Assembly (NCBI GenBank): GCA_022773585.1
Contig: JALEZZ010000031.1
Span: 1 to 64,000, forward strand
Source of the DNA: Selenomonas sp.
Lineage (GTDB): Bacteria > Bacillota > Negativicutes > Selenomonadales > Selenomonadaceae
Direction: 5' to 3'
DNA length: 64,000 nt
Below are positions 7,684 through 14,999 of this stretch, piece by piece. Position 1 is the first letter of the stretch, and each line of letters opens with the position of its first letter. Under the pieces are notes generated by a model. The model saw nothing but the letters and a program-made list of their open reading frames with translations. It searched no databases and was not told the origin of the DNA. Made by a program: the position numbers and the translations under genes.

Positions 7684-8847
7684 TTAATACGGAATCTTCG
7701 ACACACTTTCAAGGCGGTCTGCCACTTGATGACGCTTCAGGCCTTCGATCGTCCCGAACGTATGCAGGACACGATAGTTGCAGTCGCATGCCGCCGGGAT
7801 GCGGCCGGCCTCGCGGATGAGGGAGACAATCTTGTCCTCCGAGAGCGCCCGCGGGCTCTTGGCGCCGGCGTCGTGGAGGATGGTCTCTTTGTGCACCGTG
7901 CCGTCGATGTCGTCCGCGCCGAAGCCGAGCGCGACCTGCGCGACGGGGACGGTCAGCATGACCCAGTACGCCTTGATGTGCGGGAAGTTGTCAAGCATCA
8001 GGCGCGAAATCGCCATCGTCCTGAGGTCGTCCCAGACGCTCGTCTGCCGCACCTTCTTGCCGAGCTCCGTATTTGCGGGCAGGAACGGGAAGCAGATGAA
8101 CGTCAGGAAGCCATGCGTCTCATCCTGCAGCGCACGCAGCTTCATCAGGTGGTCGACGCGCTCCTCAAGCGTCTCGATATGGCCGTAGAGCATCGAGGCA
8201 TTCGACTGGATGCCGAGCTCGTGCGCCGTCCGCGCGACGCCCAGCCACTCGTCAGCCGTCGCCTTTTTCGGGCAGAGCTTGCCGCGCACGCGGTCGGAGA
8301 GGATTTCCGCGCCGCCGCCCGCGATGGCCTGGAGTCCCGCCTCATCGCGCAGCCGCGTCAGCACCTCGCGCACGGAAAGGCCCGAAATCTGCGCGAAATG
8401 CGTGATCTCGACGCCTGTGAAGCCTTTGATATAGAGCTCGGGATACGCCTCATGCAGCGCGCGCACGATGCCCAAGTACTGCTCGAACGTCCACGTCGGG
8501 TGCAGGCCCGAGACGATGTGCAGCCCCGCGAGATCCGGGTCGCGCATGGCATCGCGCACGAGGTCGAGCGCCTGCTCCTTCGTCATCTCATAGGCGCCGA
8601 GGTCATCGGCATCGCGGCCGAACGCGCAGAACTTGCAGCGGCTCGTGCAGATGTTCGTCAGATTCACATGACAGTTCACATTGTAGTAGACGTAGTCCCC
8701 GTTCTTGCGCCGCCGCACGATGTCCGCCATCGCGCCGAGCCAGGCAAGGTCATGGCAGTGAAACAGCCGCACGCCATCCTCCCGCGTCAGCCGCTCACCC
8801 TTCAGCACCTTTTCCTCGATATCTTCATAGCCTTTCGAACAAAGCAA
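7684..8847 (-). CDS. mqnE: Aminofutalosine synthase
   Basis: A 387-residue radical-SAM enzyme of the futalosine route, expected to form 6-amino-6-deoxyfutalosine. The [4Fe-4S] motif is C67-x3-C71-x2-C74 in NICTSRCKFCAFG, the canonical form, with AIAGGGAEI, YGHIETLEERV and LGFGADDIDGT downstream. The start codon is TTG, seven bases after a strong AGGAGGA; no ATG lies near. This copy is the better MqnE candidate of the two paralogs. mqnA, mqnB and mqnD are not in the window. Confidence 0.88.
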   Translation of the reverse strand: MLCSKGYEDIEEKVLKGERLTREDGVRLFHCHDLAWLGAMADIVRRRKNGDYVYYNVNCHVNLTNICTSRCKFCAFGRDADDLGAYEMTKEQALDLVRDAMRDPDLAGLHIVSGLHPTWTFEQYLGIVRALHEAYPELYIKGFTGVEITHFAQISGLSVREVLTRLRDEAGLQAIAGGGAEILSDRVRGKLCPKKATADEWLGVARTAHELGIQSNASMLYGHIETLEERVDHLMKLRALQDETHGFLTFICFPFLPANTELGKKVRQTSVWDDLRTMAISRLMLDNFPHIKAYWVMLTVPVAQVALGFGADDIDGTVHKETILHDAGAKSPRALSEDKIVSLIREAGRIPAACDCNYRVLHTFGTIEGLKRHQVADRLESVSKIPY

Positions 8848-8923
8848 GGGAAACTCCTCCTATTTTCCGATAAAACATTCCCTTGAATTATACCATTGTT
8901 TGACAGATATTGGAAGGAAAGGA

Positions 8924-8952
8924 TTCCATCGCGTCAGAATCCATGCTATACT
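8924..8952 (+). promoter_or_regulatory. Promoter of Fst-like toxin mRNA (locus A)
   Basis: TTCCAT and TATACT separated by 17 bases, about 55 bases upstream of the toxin ATG. The same hexamers with the same spacing precede the second toxin copy near 14.64 kb. The leader contains CCTACCTC, which can pair with the GAGGGAGGTG ribosome site. Confidence 0.7.
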
Positions 8953-9007
8953 GGGTGTGCCGCCTACCTCATCTCCGCCATATCGCGAAGGAGGGAGGTG
9001 CTCAGAT

Positions 9008-9100
9008 ATGGTTGCCTTTTTTACGTCCCTGGTCATTGGCATTCTTGCAGGCCTGCTTGCAAATGCTTTGTATGACTGGATCCGTAGCCGGCGGCATTAA
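9008..9100 (+). CDS. Fst-like type I toxin peptide, copy A
   Basis: A 30-residue peptide with one hydrophobic helix and a charged tail (SLVIGILAGLLANALYDWIR, then SRRH). This resembles Fst/Ldr membrane toxins, whose SLVI-hydrophobic-G-hydrophobic core ends in a charged C-terminus. It has a strong GGAGGGAGGTG ribosome site eight bases before ATG. The peptide is 21/30 identical to the one at 14.7 kb. A perfect bidirectional terminator and a convergent promoter downstream give the layout of a type I toxin-antitoxin locus. The toxin function is inferred. Confidence 0.75.
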   Translation: MVAFFTSLVIGILAGLLANALYDWIRSRRH

Positions 9101-9141
9101 CCTCTGTTTGTGTCCTCTCGGCCTTACCAACCGATGACACA

Positions 9142-9180
9142 AAAAGCACCCTGCGGTTTACCACTCCGCAGGGTGCTTTT
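9142..9180. terminator. Bidirectional terminator, toxin locus A
   Basis: A perfect 15-bp inverted repeat (AAAAGCACCCTGCGG and its complement) around a TTTACCACT loop, with A and T runs on both sides, so it can terminate in both directions. Confidence 0.9.
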
Positions 9181-9227
9181 CAATTCGGTGACAGCATATG
9201 GTTTTTATTGCCTTTCCTTGTCCCTAT
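9142..9227 (-). ncRNA. Predicted antisense antitoxin RNA, locus A
   Basis: Predicted RNA of about 85 nt starting downstream of a TTGTCA-17-TATAAT promoter and ending at the terminator shared with the toxin mRNA. It runs antisense to the toxin mRNA 3' end. Position is inferred from the promoter and terminator only. Confidence 0.55.
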
Positions 9228-9233
9228 GCCGTC

Positions 9234-9262
9234 ATTATATCATTTCCGTCCCCGACTGACAA
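9234..9262 (-). promoter_or_regulatory. Antisense RNA promoter, locus A
   Basis: On the minus strand TTGTCA, 17 bases, then TATAAT with an upstream TG. It points back into the toxin terminator. It also overlaps the 5' end of the following ABC substrate-binding gene. Confidence 0.65.
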
Positions 9263-9273
9263 GGAGATTCTTC

Positions 9274-10197
9274 ATGCGCATCTCTCGCTTCCACCTCGCC
9301 GCCGTGCTCGTCACGCTCGCCATCATCGGCGCGTTCGCATTCTTTGCGATGCATCGCAGTGCGCCGCATCATCAGCTCCGCATCGCCATCCTCTCGACCG
9401 CCTCGCACGACTCGCTCACAGCGGCGCAGCGCGGCATCGAGGCAGGGCTTGCGGACGCGGAATATGATGAAGGCGAGAACGTCACGATCGACCGCCGCAA
9501 CGCCGACGGCGACCCCGCCCGCCTCGCGACGCTCGCGCAAAGCATCGTCGCAAGCCAGCCCGACCTCATCTTCGCCATCGGCACGCCCGCCGCGCAGGCC
9601 GCCGCGCGCCAGACGACGAAAATCCCCATCGTCGGCGCCGCCGTCACGGACTACGCCGCCGCCCGCCTCGTCAAAAGCGAGGACGCCCCCGGCACGAACG
9701 TCACCGGCACGAGCGACCGCTACGACGCGGCGGCCGCTGTCGCGCTCCTGCGCGAGCTCCTGCCGAGCGCCTACACCATCGGCATCCTCTACGACCCGCG
9801 CGAACTCTCCTCCGCCGTCGAAGTTCAAGCCTTCGAGCGCGCCGCGACGGCCGCCGGCCTGCACGTCGAAGTCCTCCCCATCTTCCACGCGGAGGGCATC
9901 GCGCCTTCCGCCCGCTGGTTCGCTCATCGCGTCGACGCCTTCTTTGCGCCGACCGACCACCTCATCGCCGCCCACATCGAAGAGCTCGCGGCCGCCGCGC
10001 TCGAAAACGACACGCCAGCCCCCACCATCGCCGCCTCCCCCGAAATGCTCCGCGGCCCCGTCTTTGCGGCGCTTGGCATCGACTACGAAAAAAGCGGCCA
10101 GGAAGCCGCTGCCATCGCGAAAGCAATCCTCGATGGAGAGATTCCCGGCCGCCTCCCCATCCGCCACGCCGAAGCGCTCACGATGACGGAGAAGTGA
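9274..10197 (+). CDS. ABC transporter substrate-binding protein (TrpX-like)
   Basis: A 307-residue exported binding protein of the ABC_sub_bind (PF04392-type) family, related to TrpX/YtvA-like proteins that bind aromatic or small organic ligands. Residues 1-25 form a signal anchor (arginine-rich start, then a hydrophobic stretch). The two lobes are recognisable by RIAILSTASHDSLTAAQRGIEAGL and the conserved FAIGTPAAQAAA segment. The start is the ATG after AAGGAGATTCTTC. No permease or ATPase gene is adjacent, so the transporter partners lie elsewhere or it is a stand-alone sensor. A composition rich in Ala codons is normal for this genome. Confidence 0.85.
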   Translation: MRISRFHLAAVLVTLAIIGAFAFFAMHRSAPHHQLRIAILSTASHDSLTAAQRGIEAGLADAEYDEGENVTIDRRNADGDPARLATLAQSIVASQPDLIFAIGTPAAQAAARQTTKIPIVGAAVTDYAAARLVKSEDAPGTNVTGTSDRYDAAAAVALLRELLPSAYTIGILYDPRELSSAVEVQAFERAATAAGLHVEVLPIFHAEGIAPSARWFAHRVDAFFAPTDHLIAAHIEELAAAALENDTPAPTIAASPEMLRGPVFAALGIDYEKSGQEAAAIAKAILDGEIPGRLPIRHAEALTMTEK

Positions 10198-10369
10198 TTT
10201 TTATTCACTTATATATTACTACGACTTGTTTTTACGCTTACGCAGGCATAACAGTGCGGTTCTTTCCAATCATTTACGGACTTTCTATCAGGTGATTGCA
10301 TTTCACGACTTCATCCCGCAAGAAATCATCCATATAATGTAGCATATCAGATATTTCGAGGAAAGCGAG

Positions 10370-10732
10370 ATGACGCCCATGAATGTGACCGCCCTGCGGC
10401 TGCGCATGCTCCGCAAGGAAAAGAAAATGTCCCAGCAGCAAGTCGCCGATGTGCTCGGCATCACGCGCACGGCTTACAACAAGTACGAGAGCGGCGTCAT
10501 CACGCCGTCGCGCAAGCTCCGCGAGCTCATGGATCTCTTCGGCGTGAGCGCGGACTACCTGCTCGGCCGCGACGCCGAAGGCGCGACGGCCACGCGCGAA
10601 GATTCGCACGTCGAAGGCCAGTTCCGCAAATACCTCGGCCTCAGCGCGAGCGGCCGCAGCATCGTCGACATCACGCTCGACGCCGTCTACGCGCGCGAAC
10701 AGAAACAGCCGCCACAGCAGCAGAGCTCGTGA
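10370..10732 (+). CDS. XRE-family transcriptional regulator
   Basis: A 120-residue cytoplasmic protein with an N-terminal Cro/C1-type helix-turn-helix (about residues 7-62; MSQQQVADVLGITRTAYNKY is the core, followed by LFGVSADYLLG). The C-terminal 50 residues show no recognised domain. The start ATG follows GAGGAAAGCGAG. A TATAAT lies about 32 bases upstream of the start. It is a single-gene unit followed by a GC-rich terminator. Its target is unknown; it sits beside the accessory cluster of secreted proteins on the opposite strand. Confidence 0.85.
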   Translation: MTPMNVTALRLRMLRKEKKMSQQQVADVLGITRTAYNKYESGVITPSRKLRELMDLFGVSADYLLGRDAEGATATREDSHVEGQFRKYLGLSASGRSIVDITLDAVYAREQKQPPQQQSS

Positions 10733-10757
10733 CATTCCCAGTCTCCAGTATACAACA

Positions 10758-10788
10758 GTCCCCGCAGGATTCGGTGTCCTGCGGGGAC
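10758..10788. terminator. Rho-independent terminator (TCCCCGCAGGA family)
   Basis: Inverted repeat TCCCCGCAGGA / TCCTGCGGGGA with loop TTCGGTG. Near-identical hairpins recur at 14.56 and 18.19 kb, and diverged ones at 11.6, 14.4 and 17.07 kb. Confidence 0.8.
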
Positions 10789-10889
10789 AATATTTTCTGA
10801 TGTGCATCAATCAGAGCTGTTACGATGCAAAAAATGCTTCGCATAGCAGAAACTTCTTTTTTGAAAGTTTCTGCTGTTGATTGCATTTT

Positions 10890-11258
10890 TCACTCATGGA
10901 AACCGTAATTATTCCAATGCGCCACGCAGAAATCACGAATGGCGACGGCAATCGGATTGGTCTCTACCAATTCGCCGGGCCCGCGCCGGTCAACGGCATA
11001 CCACCACTGGCCTTCATCCTTCGTAAAATAGAACATCAACGTATTCGCCCGTCTCCCATCCGGGAAGGTAGAAATCACATGCGCATGCTTGTCCCCCCAT
11101 GGCGGGCGAAAATCCGATTGATCCGTATCGACATAATACGCTCCGCCATCTTCGATGGAATACACCCAGTAGTCCGCAGCTTCTGCCTGACGAGGCAGGG
11201 GCAGCAGCAGGCAAGCAGAAACGACCAACACGAAAAGGAACGACAATCTCCTGAACAT
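10890..11258 (-). CDS. Small secreted protein, family member 1
   Basis: A 122-residue protein with a signal peptide (hydrophobic segment residues 5-20, cleavage likely after QAEA). The mature part begins ADYWVYSIEDGGAYYVDT and has no recognised domain. It resembles the neighbouring secreted proteins at 12.3 and 17.2 kb: D-x-W/Y start, a YYV strand, a central tryptophan-rich strand and a short C-terminal helix. The ATG follows a GAGTG-type ribosome site. It is the last gene of a minus-strand row that starts near 14.24 kb. Function unknown; probably periplasmic or surface exposed. Confidence 0.7.
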   Translation of the reverse strand: MFRRLSFLFVLVVSACLLLPLPRQAEAADYWVYSIEDGGAYYVDTDQSDFRPPWGDKHAHVISTFPDGRRANTLMFYFTKDEGQWWYAVDRRGPGELVETNPIAVAIRDFCVAHWNNYGFHE

Positions 11259-11292
11259 ATTTTTTCACTCCTCGTCAATCCATGCGGTTGTA

Positions 11293-11559
11293 TTATTTCT
11301 GATCCGTGAGCTGCAACGTCACATACAGGATGTCATTCGCCAGCGGATTACCAGATACGAGCTGCATTTTTGAGAAAACATTCGTTCCTGTACTGTCGGC
11401 ACCATACGAAAAATTATATTTCCATCTTTCATGCGGCCAGTTGTCGAAAACATACTTGTAGCCAGCACCGTCCGAGCGATAAACCGTGACATAACAGCCA
11501 TTGAAACGCAGAGCCGCGTTGCCATCTTTTGAAACTTCATCATCCCGTCCCCCCTTCAA
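11293..11559 (-). pseudogene. Truncated member of the small secreted family
   Basis: An 88-codon reading frame starting with TTG and lacking a signal peptide. Its C-terminal half (YKYVFDNWPHERWKYNF, then SGNPLANDILYVTLQL) lines up with the end of the 17.2-kb secreted protein. Just upstream, the bases reading VDMTRMV-stop match the end (IDMARID-stop) and following ribosome site of the 12.6-kb coiled-coil gene. This suggests a decayed duplicate of that gene junction. It could still be expressed as a cytoplasmic protein; I consider it a remnant. Confidence 0.5.
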
Positions 11560-11666
11560 ACCATCCGCGTCATATCAACGCAGCAGATGCCGAATTTCCA
11601 ATATACAGCAGCCCCGCAGGATATGTTCTGCGGGAGGCATTGTTTCATATTGTACAAGCACAGCCC

Positions 11667-12203
11667 TCAGTAGTCTTCCACCTTCCAGATTTTTCCGCCA
11701 GAAAAAATGAACTTGAACATCCAGAACCCTGTGAACATAGAAAATCCTCCAAACGTCTTTCCTGCCCGAAAGCGTTTGAACTCACCGCTTTTCACCTGGA
11801 ACGACAGCGGACGGCTGGAGCCTCCCAGCAACGTCATCTTCACGCGAATCTCGTGAATCCCCGGTGGCACTTTGAAACGAATCTTGTCACCGTTTCCCAG
11901 GCGCCCCATCTCTTGGCCGTCAACCAAGATGCGCATCTTGTAAAAGAACGCGGCAAACAAGCTGCTCGTCCGTTCCACTTCGATATCTGCTTGTTCTGCT
12001 GGAGAAGCTGCATCCGTCGGTGTCGGCATCTCCAGCTTCTTGGCCAGCTGTTCAGCTTTTGCTGGCATTTCTGGCGCGGCAACGACCGACAGCGCCCCAT
12101 TTGCAGAAGTGCTTTCTTCCTGAACGCTCAGCGGTTGTCCACAGATTGCGCAAAACTTTACATCATCTGGATATTCTTTTTGGCATTTATCACAAAATTT
12201 CAT
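11667..12203 (-). CDS. Zinc-ribbon protein with C-terminal beta domain
   Basis: A 178-residue protein. The first 22 residues are a rubredoxin-like zinc ribbon with two CxxC knuckles (FCDKC and FCAIC). A flexible alanine/proline-rich linker follows, then a beta-rich domain of about 90 residues with PPGIHEIRVKM, resembling PEGA/carboxypeptidase-regulatory-like folds. The C-terminus is aromatic and may touch the membrane. The ATG follows AAGGGGAGTAACACGT; in-frame residues further up overlap the next gene's tail. It lies inside the row of secreted-protein genes. Function not known. Confidence 0.7.
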   Translation of the reverse strand: MKFCDKCQKEYPDDVKFCAICGQPLSVQEESTSANGALSVVAAPEMPAKAEQLAKKLEMPTPTDAASPAEQADIEVERTSSLFAAFFYKMRILVDGQEMGRLGNGDKIRFKVPPGIHEIRVKMTLLGGSSRPLSFQVKSGEFKRFRAGKTFGGFSMFTGFWMFKFIFSGGKIWKVEDY

Positions 12204-12260
12204 ACGTGTTACTCCCCTTGTTCTTCCACTCCACGCACTGTATACGAGCAATACTCGCCC

Positions 12261-12593
12261 TTACTCGTCACGCAAAAGGTACTCGACCTCATGATAAGCA
12301 TTCTGCACCCACTGGGGTGCTCCGGACACCGAACGATATTCGCCGCTGTCCGACAATCTCCACGTCCCACCATATGCCATGCCGAAATCAAACCTGAGAA
12401 CGACTCTGCTTTGGTCGGGATGCACTGTCTTGATGTCAACGTGCGCCACCGTATCCAGTGTCAGTGTTTCCGTCATGACATAATAGTCGTTATATCCATC
12501 ACTCGCCACCCATACATCCTCTGCATGAGCTGCATTCTGCCCTGTGAGCAGGATCCCCATCGCAAGCGAACATGCCAGCAAGAACTTTTTCAT
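12261..12593 (-). CDS. Small secreted protein, family member 2
   Basis: A 110-residue protein with a clear signal peptide (MKKFLLACSLAMGILLTG, cleavage after AHA). The mature part begins EDVWVASDGYNDYYVMTET, aligning with the start of the other small secreted proteins in this region. The ATG follows AGGGGAGAAGTGTT and lies 15 bp after the coiled-coil gene, so both are probably co-transcribed. No cysteine pairs or catalytic motif are visible. Function unknown. Confidence 0.72.
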   Translation of the reverse strand: MKKFLLACSLAMGILLTGQNAAHAEDVWVASDGYNDYYVMTETLTLDTVAHVDIKTVHPDQSRVVLRFDFGMAYGGTWRLSDSGEYRSVSGAPQWVQNAYHEVEYLLRDE

Positions 12594-12608
12594 AACACTT
12601 CTCCCCTT

Positions 12609-13535
12609 TCAATCAATCCGCGCCATATCGATGCGATAGCCGCTGAGCTCGCCAAACATCGAGCTCGTCGCCACGGCACCACCAACGGACGTCACTTTGC
12701 CAGAAATCTCCACGACTTCCCCTTTCGCCAACGATGTCAGCGACCGTCCTGCCATACCTGGCTTCCGGTCGCAGGCGATGGCGCAGCGCTGGATGTCAGC
12801 ACCATTGGACAGGAGAAGGCCATCGCCGTCCGCACTGACGGATTCGACCACGCCCGTGATCTTGACATATTTTCCCTGATACCGCGACCGTGCAGCCGCA
12901 CCGTTCGATTCAAAATCCGCCATCAGCCGGCCCGCACTGACGGGCGTGTACTTGTTGCGCTCTGCTGCTTCGGCCTCCGCCTGTTGCTGCTGCCAGGCAA
13001 TCCATTCCTCATATTGTGCCTGCTTGTCATACGCCTCTTGCAGTTCCTGTCCTTTCTTCCACTCCATCCATTCTTCGTACTGTGCCTGTTTGTCATACGC
13101 ATCTTGCAGCGCAGCATCCTCTTCCTTCTTCTTTTCCGACTCCTGCCAGGCAATCCACTCTTCGTACTGCGCCTGCTTGTCGTATGCGTCCTGCAGTTCC
13201 TTGTCCTTTGCCTCTTGCTCGGCTTTCTCGGCTTTTTCAGCAGCGTCCTGTGCTTCTTCCTGCTCTCGCTGCTCTTGCTGCGCCAAACGTTGCGCCTTGT
13301 GTTCATCCGATTCCGTGTGTGTCTGCACGAGTGAAACGATGCCGATCAAGACGCAGGCAACGACAACCTTAATGAGGTACAAGATACGCTGGCTGCTGAA
13401 AATGACACGCAGCCCTGCATAAGCTGCATAGGCCATCAGCAACATGCCGATGGTATCGCAAGCATTCCAGAACGGTTCCACAATCAACGAAATGATGATG
13501 ATCAGTACGAAGATTCCAATCCCTATCATCAACAT
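12609..13535 (-). CDS. Membrane coiled-coil protein with 3 internal repeats and OB-like C-terminus
   Basis: A 308-residue protein. Two or three hydrophobic segments fill residues 1-72. A highly charged coiled coil follows (about 75-195), carrying three near-identical copies of LQDAYDKQAQYEEWIAWQ, spaced about 30 and 25 residues. The C-terminal 105 residues (GRLMADFESNGAAARSRYQG, KITGVVESV, CAIACD, VEISGKV) resemble the tRNA_anti-like OB-fold found in bacterial envelope proteins. The start ATG follows AAAGGGGGG. It lies in the operon with the secreted proteins. Function unknown; the layout suggests a membrane-anchored stalk carrying an OB domain. Confidence 0.75.
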   Translation of the reverse strand: MLMIGIGIFVLIIIISLIVEPFWNACDTIGMLLMAYAAYAGLRVIFSSQRILYLIKVVVACVLIGIVSLVQTHTESDEHKAQRLAQQEQREQEEAQDAAEKAEKAEQEAKDKELQDAYDKQAQYEEWIAWQESEKKKEEDAALQDAYDKQAQYEEWMEWKKGQELQEAYDKQAQYEEWIAWQQQQAEAEAAERNKYTPVSAGRLMADFESNGAAARSRYQGKYVKITGVVESVSADGDGLLLSNGADIQRCAIACDRKPGMAGRSLTSLAKGEVVEISGKVTSVGGAVATSSMFGELSGYRIDMARID

Positions 13536-13562
13536 GACCCCCCTTTCCCTGTCTGTCAGTAA

Positions 13563-14237
13563 TCAGAAGCCCTTGCTGTTGAACACGGTGATGACATCTA
13601 CAAGTCCGGTCTCGTTATCCACGAGGAAGCTCATGCCGACGCCCATGTAATTTGGATTCTTGTAAAGCGTTGCCAAAGTCTCCGACGTGACATAGAGGTA
13701 TTCCGTCCCGCCATGCCCATCTTCCACAGCATCGTCCTCCATGCCGTACGCCGCCCGCACCTCGTCAAGCGTCGAACCGATATGGATGCCGCGCGGTGTT
13801 TTCAGGTCGCGTGCCAGCAGTTTGTACGACGTATCAACGTTTGCCACATTCCAGACGCTGATGGCCGCAACATAAATCCAGTCCTTCTTGAAAATGCTCT
13901 GCACCACATTCCCTGCTTCGCGCGATTGCGGGATATAGATGCCCGAAAGCGAGATGGACATGTCCTCTGCCGTCCGTGTGCAGGTCTGCGAACGCCCGAT
14001 CACATACGACTTCGGGAAGACATCGAGCCGGAGCCCCGTGCTCGCGGTAATCCACTGCGCATCCTTGAGCGCCGTGTCATTGAAATCCTCCGGCAGATAA
14101 TGATGCTGGCTGTGCCACCCCGCCTGCACGCCACCGATGGCGCAGTCCTTCGCGTGAATTCCCGATGCCTCCGCCGAAGCGATGCCGAAAAGAAACCATA
14201 CCATCCCGAGAATCACGAAACATTTCTTCACATTCAT
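13563..14237 (-). CDS. Exported protein of unknown function
   Basis: A 224-residue protein with a signal peptide (hydrophobic residues 7-21, cleavage after AEA). The mature protein contains an internal segment GIHIGSTLDEVRAAYG, a pattern common in exported proteins that use a G-x-T-x-x-E-V-x-x-x-Y/F-G turn. I chose the ATG six bases after AGGTGA rather than the GTG overlapping that site. It is the first gene downstream of a TTTACA-17-TATAAT promoter and probably heads the row of four to six genes to 10.9 kb. No catalytic motif seen. Confidence 0.72.
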   Translation of the reverse strand: MNVKKCFVILGMVWFLFGIASAEASGIHAKDCAIGGVQAGWHSQHHYLPEDFNDTALKDAQWITASTGLRLDVFPKSYVIGRSQTCTRTAEDMSISLSGIYIPQSREAGNVVQSIFKKDWIYVAAISVWNVANVDTSYKLLARDLKTPRGIHIGSTLDEVRAAYGMEDDAVEDGHGGTEYLYVTSETLATLYKNPNYMGVGMSFLVDNETGLVDVITVFNSKGF

Positions 14238-14290
14238 CCCTGTCACCTCATTTTCCGTCTACATGTAAACTAAAAATCACGTTCATTCTT

Positions 14291-14319
14291 ATTATATTCT
14301 AGTTTCATCGCTTTGTAAA
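14291..14319 (-). promoter_or_regulatory. Promoter of the 14.2-10.9 kb gene row
   Basis: Minus strand TTTACA, 17 bases, TATAAT, about 55 bases upstream of the first ATG, in an AT-rich stretch of 140 bases that is distinct from the GC-rich surroundings. Confidence 0.65.
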
Positions 14320-14399
14320 TCAAAAACATCCTAGATAATTTCACTTTTTCCAGTTTTCATCAAGTAAACTTTCCATCACATTTTTCTGGCAGGATACAG

Positions 14400-14434
14400 A
14401 AATCCCCACAGATTCCCATGTCCTGTGGGGATTT
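14400..14434. terminator. Hairpin AAATCCCCACAG/CTGTGGGGATTT
   Basis: A 12-bp perfect inverted repeat with an 11-base loop and T-run, a diverged member of the local terminator family. The gene-free stretch 14238-14704 holds the promoter, this hairpin, the next terminator and the second toxin promoter; nothing else is seen. Confidence 0.7.
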
Positions 14435-14561
14435 CTCTGATGCAGCCGATATAGCCAGCGACATCATCTCGTCGCATACCACGCATGCGAGCCGCCTTTC
14501 GGGCAGTGCGGGGTGCAATCATCAAAAACTACCATCCCTTATGCCTCTCATTATACAAGAA

Positions 14562-14590
14562 TCCCCGCAGGATTCGGTGTCCTGCGGGGA
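14562..14590. terminator. TCCCCGCAGGA-family hairpin, second copy
   Basis: The same stem and loop as at 10.76 kb (TCCCCGCAGGA, TTCGGTG, TCCTGCGGGGA), lying directly before the second toxin promoter. Confidence 0.75.
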
Positions 14591-14625
14591 CAATGATTTT
14601 TCCAAGAAACAACATGCCACTCCGA

Positions 14626-14654
14626 TTCCATCTCGCACAAATTCATGCTATACT
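14626..14654 (+). promoter_or_regulatory. Promoter of Fst-like toxin mRNA (locus B)
   Basis: TTCCAT-17-TATACT, identical hexamers and spacing to locus A, including the bases CATGC before TATACT. Confidence 0.7.
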
Positions 14655-14704
14655 GAAATTGCCGCCTACCTCACCCATACACAATAGCGAGGGAGGTGAA
14701 GAAT

Positions 14705-14797
14705 ATGACGTCCTTTTTTCTGTCTTTGGTCATCGGCGTCCTTGCGGGCTTGCTCGCAAATGCCTTGTATGACTGGATTCGCCAGTGGCGGCAGTAA
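14705..14797 (+). CDS. Fst-like type I toxin peptide, copy B
   Basis: A 30-residue peptide, SLVIGVLAGLLANALYDWIR plus a short charged tail, with the same length and core as copy A. GGGAGGTG lies seven bases before ATG, and the leader CCTACCTC could mask it. A 17-bp perfect terminator and a convergent TTGCCA-17-TATAAT promoter follow. Between the two copies the flanking DNA has diverged while the promoter hexamers, peptide core and layout are kept, which supports a real functional unit. Toxicity is inferred from the Fst/Ldr resemblance. Confidence 0.75.
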   Translation: MTSFFLSLVIGVLAGLLANALYDWIRQWRQ

Positions 14798-14837
14798 TCT
14801 CTCGGTGTGTCCTCTCTGCCTTACCAGCTGATGACGC

Positions 14838-14880
14838 CAAGAAGACCCCTGCGGGTTACCAAGCCGCAGGGGTCTTCTTG
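14838..14880. terminator. Bidirectional terminator, toxin locus B
   Basis: A perfect 17-bp stem (CAAGAAGACCCCTGCGG and complement) around a loop containing GTTACCAA. The stem sequence differs from locus A while TTACCA in the loop is kept. Confidence 0.9.
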
Positions 14881-14928
14881 ATTCGGTGAAGCTCGTATGA
14901 CGTGACTTCCCTTTCTTCTGTCCTTTAC
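14838..14928 (-). ncRNA. Predicted antisense antitoxin RNA, locus B
   Basis: About 90 nt from the convergent promoter to the shared terminator, antisense to the 3' part of the toxin mRNA. Ends are inferred. Confidence 0.55.
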
Positions 14929-14934
14929 GAGCCT

Positions 14935-14963
14935 ATTATAGCATTTCCCCCTGCATCTGGCAA
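14935..14963 (-). promoter_or_regulatory. Antisense RNA promoter, locus B
   Basis: Minus strand TTGCCA, 17 bases, TATAAT, pointing into the terminator, in the same place as in locus A. Confidence 0.65.
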
Positions 14964-14999
14964 GAATTTCCAAAGCTGCATGCAGCATCTTTTGTCGCC

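Noticed and set aside
11319..11543. Frame beginning MMKFQKMATRL in the 11.3-kb fragment
   Set aside because: It has a good ribosome site but no signal peptide or similarity; the overlapping frame shows the family resemblance instead.
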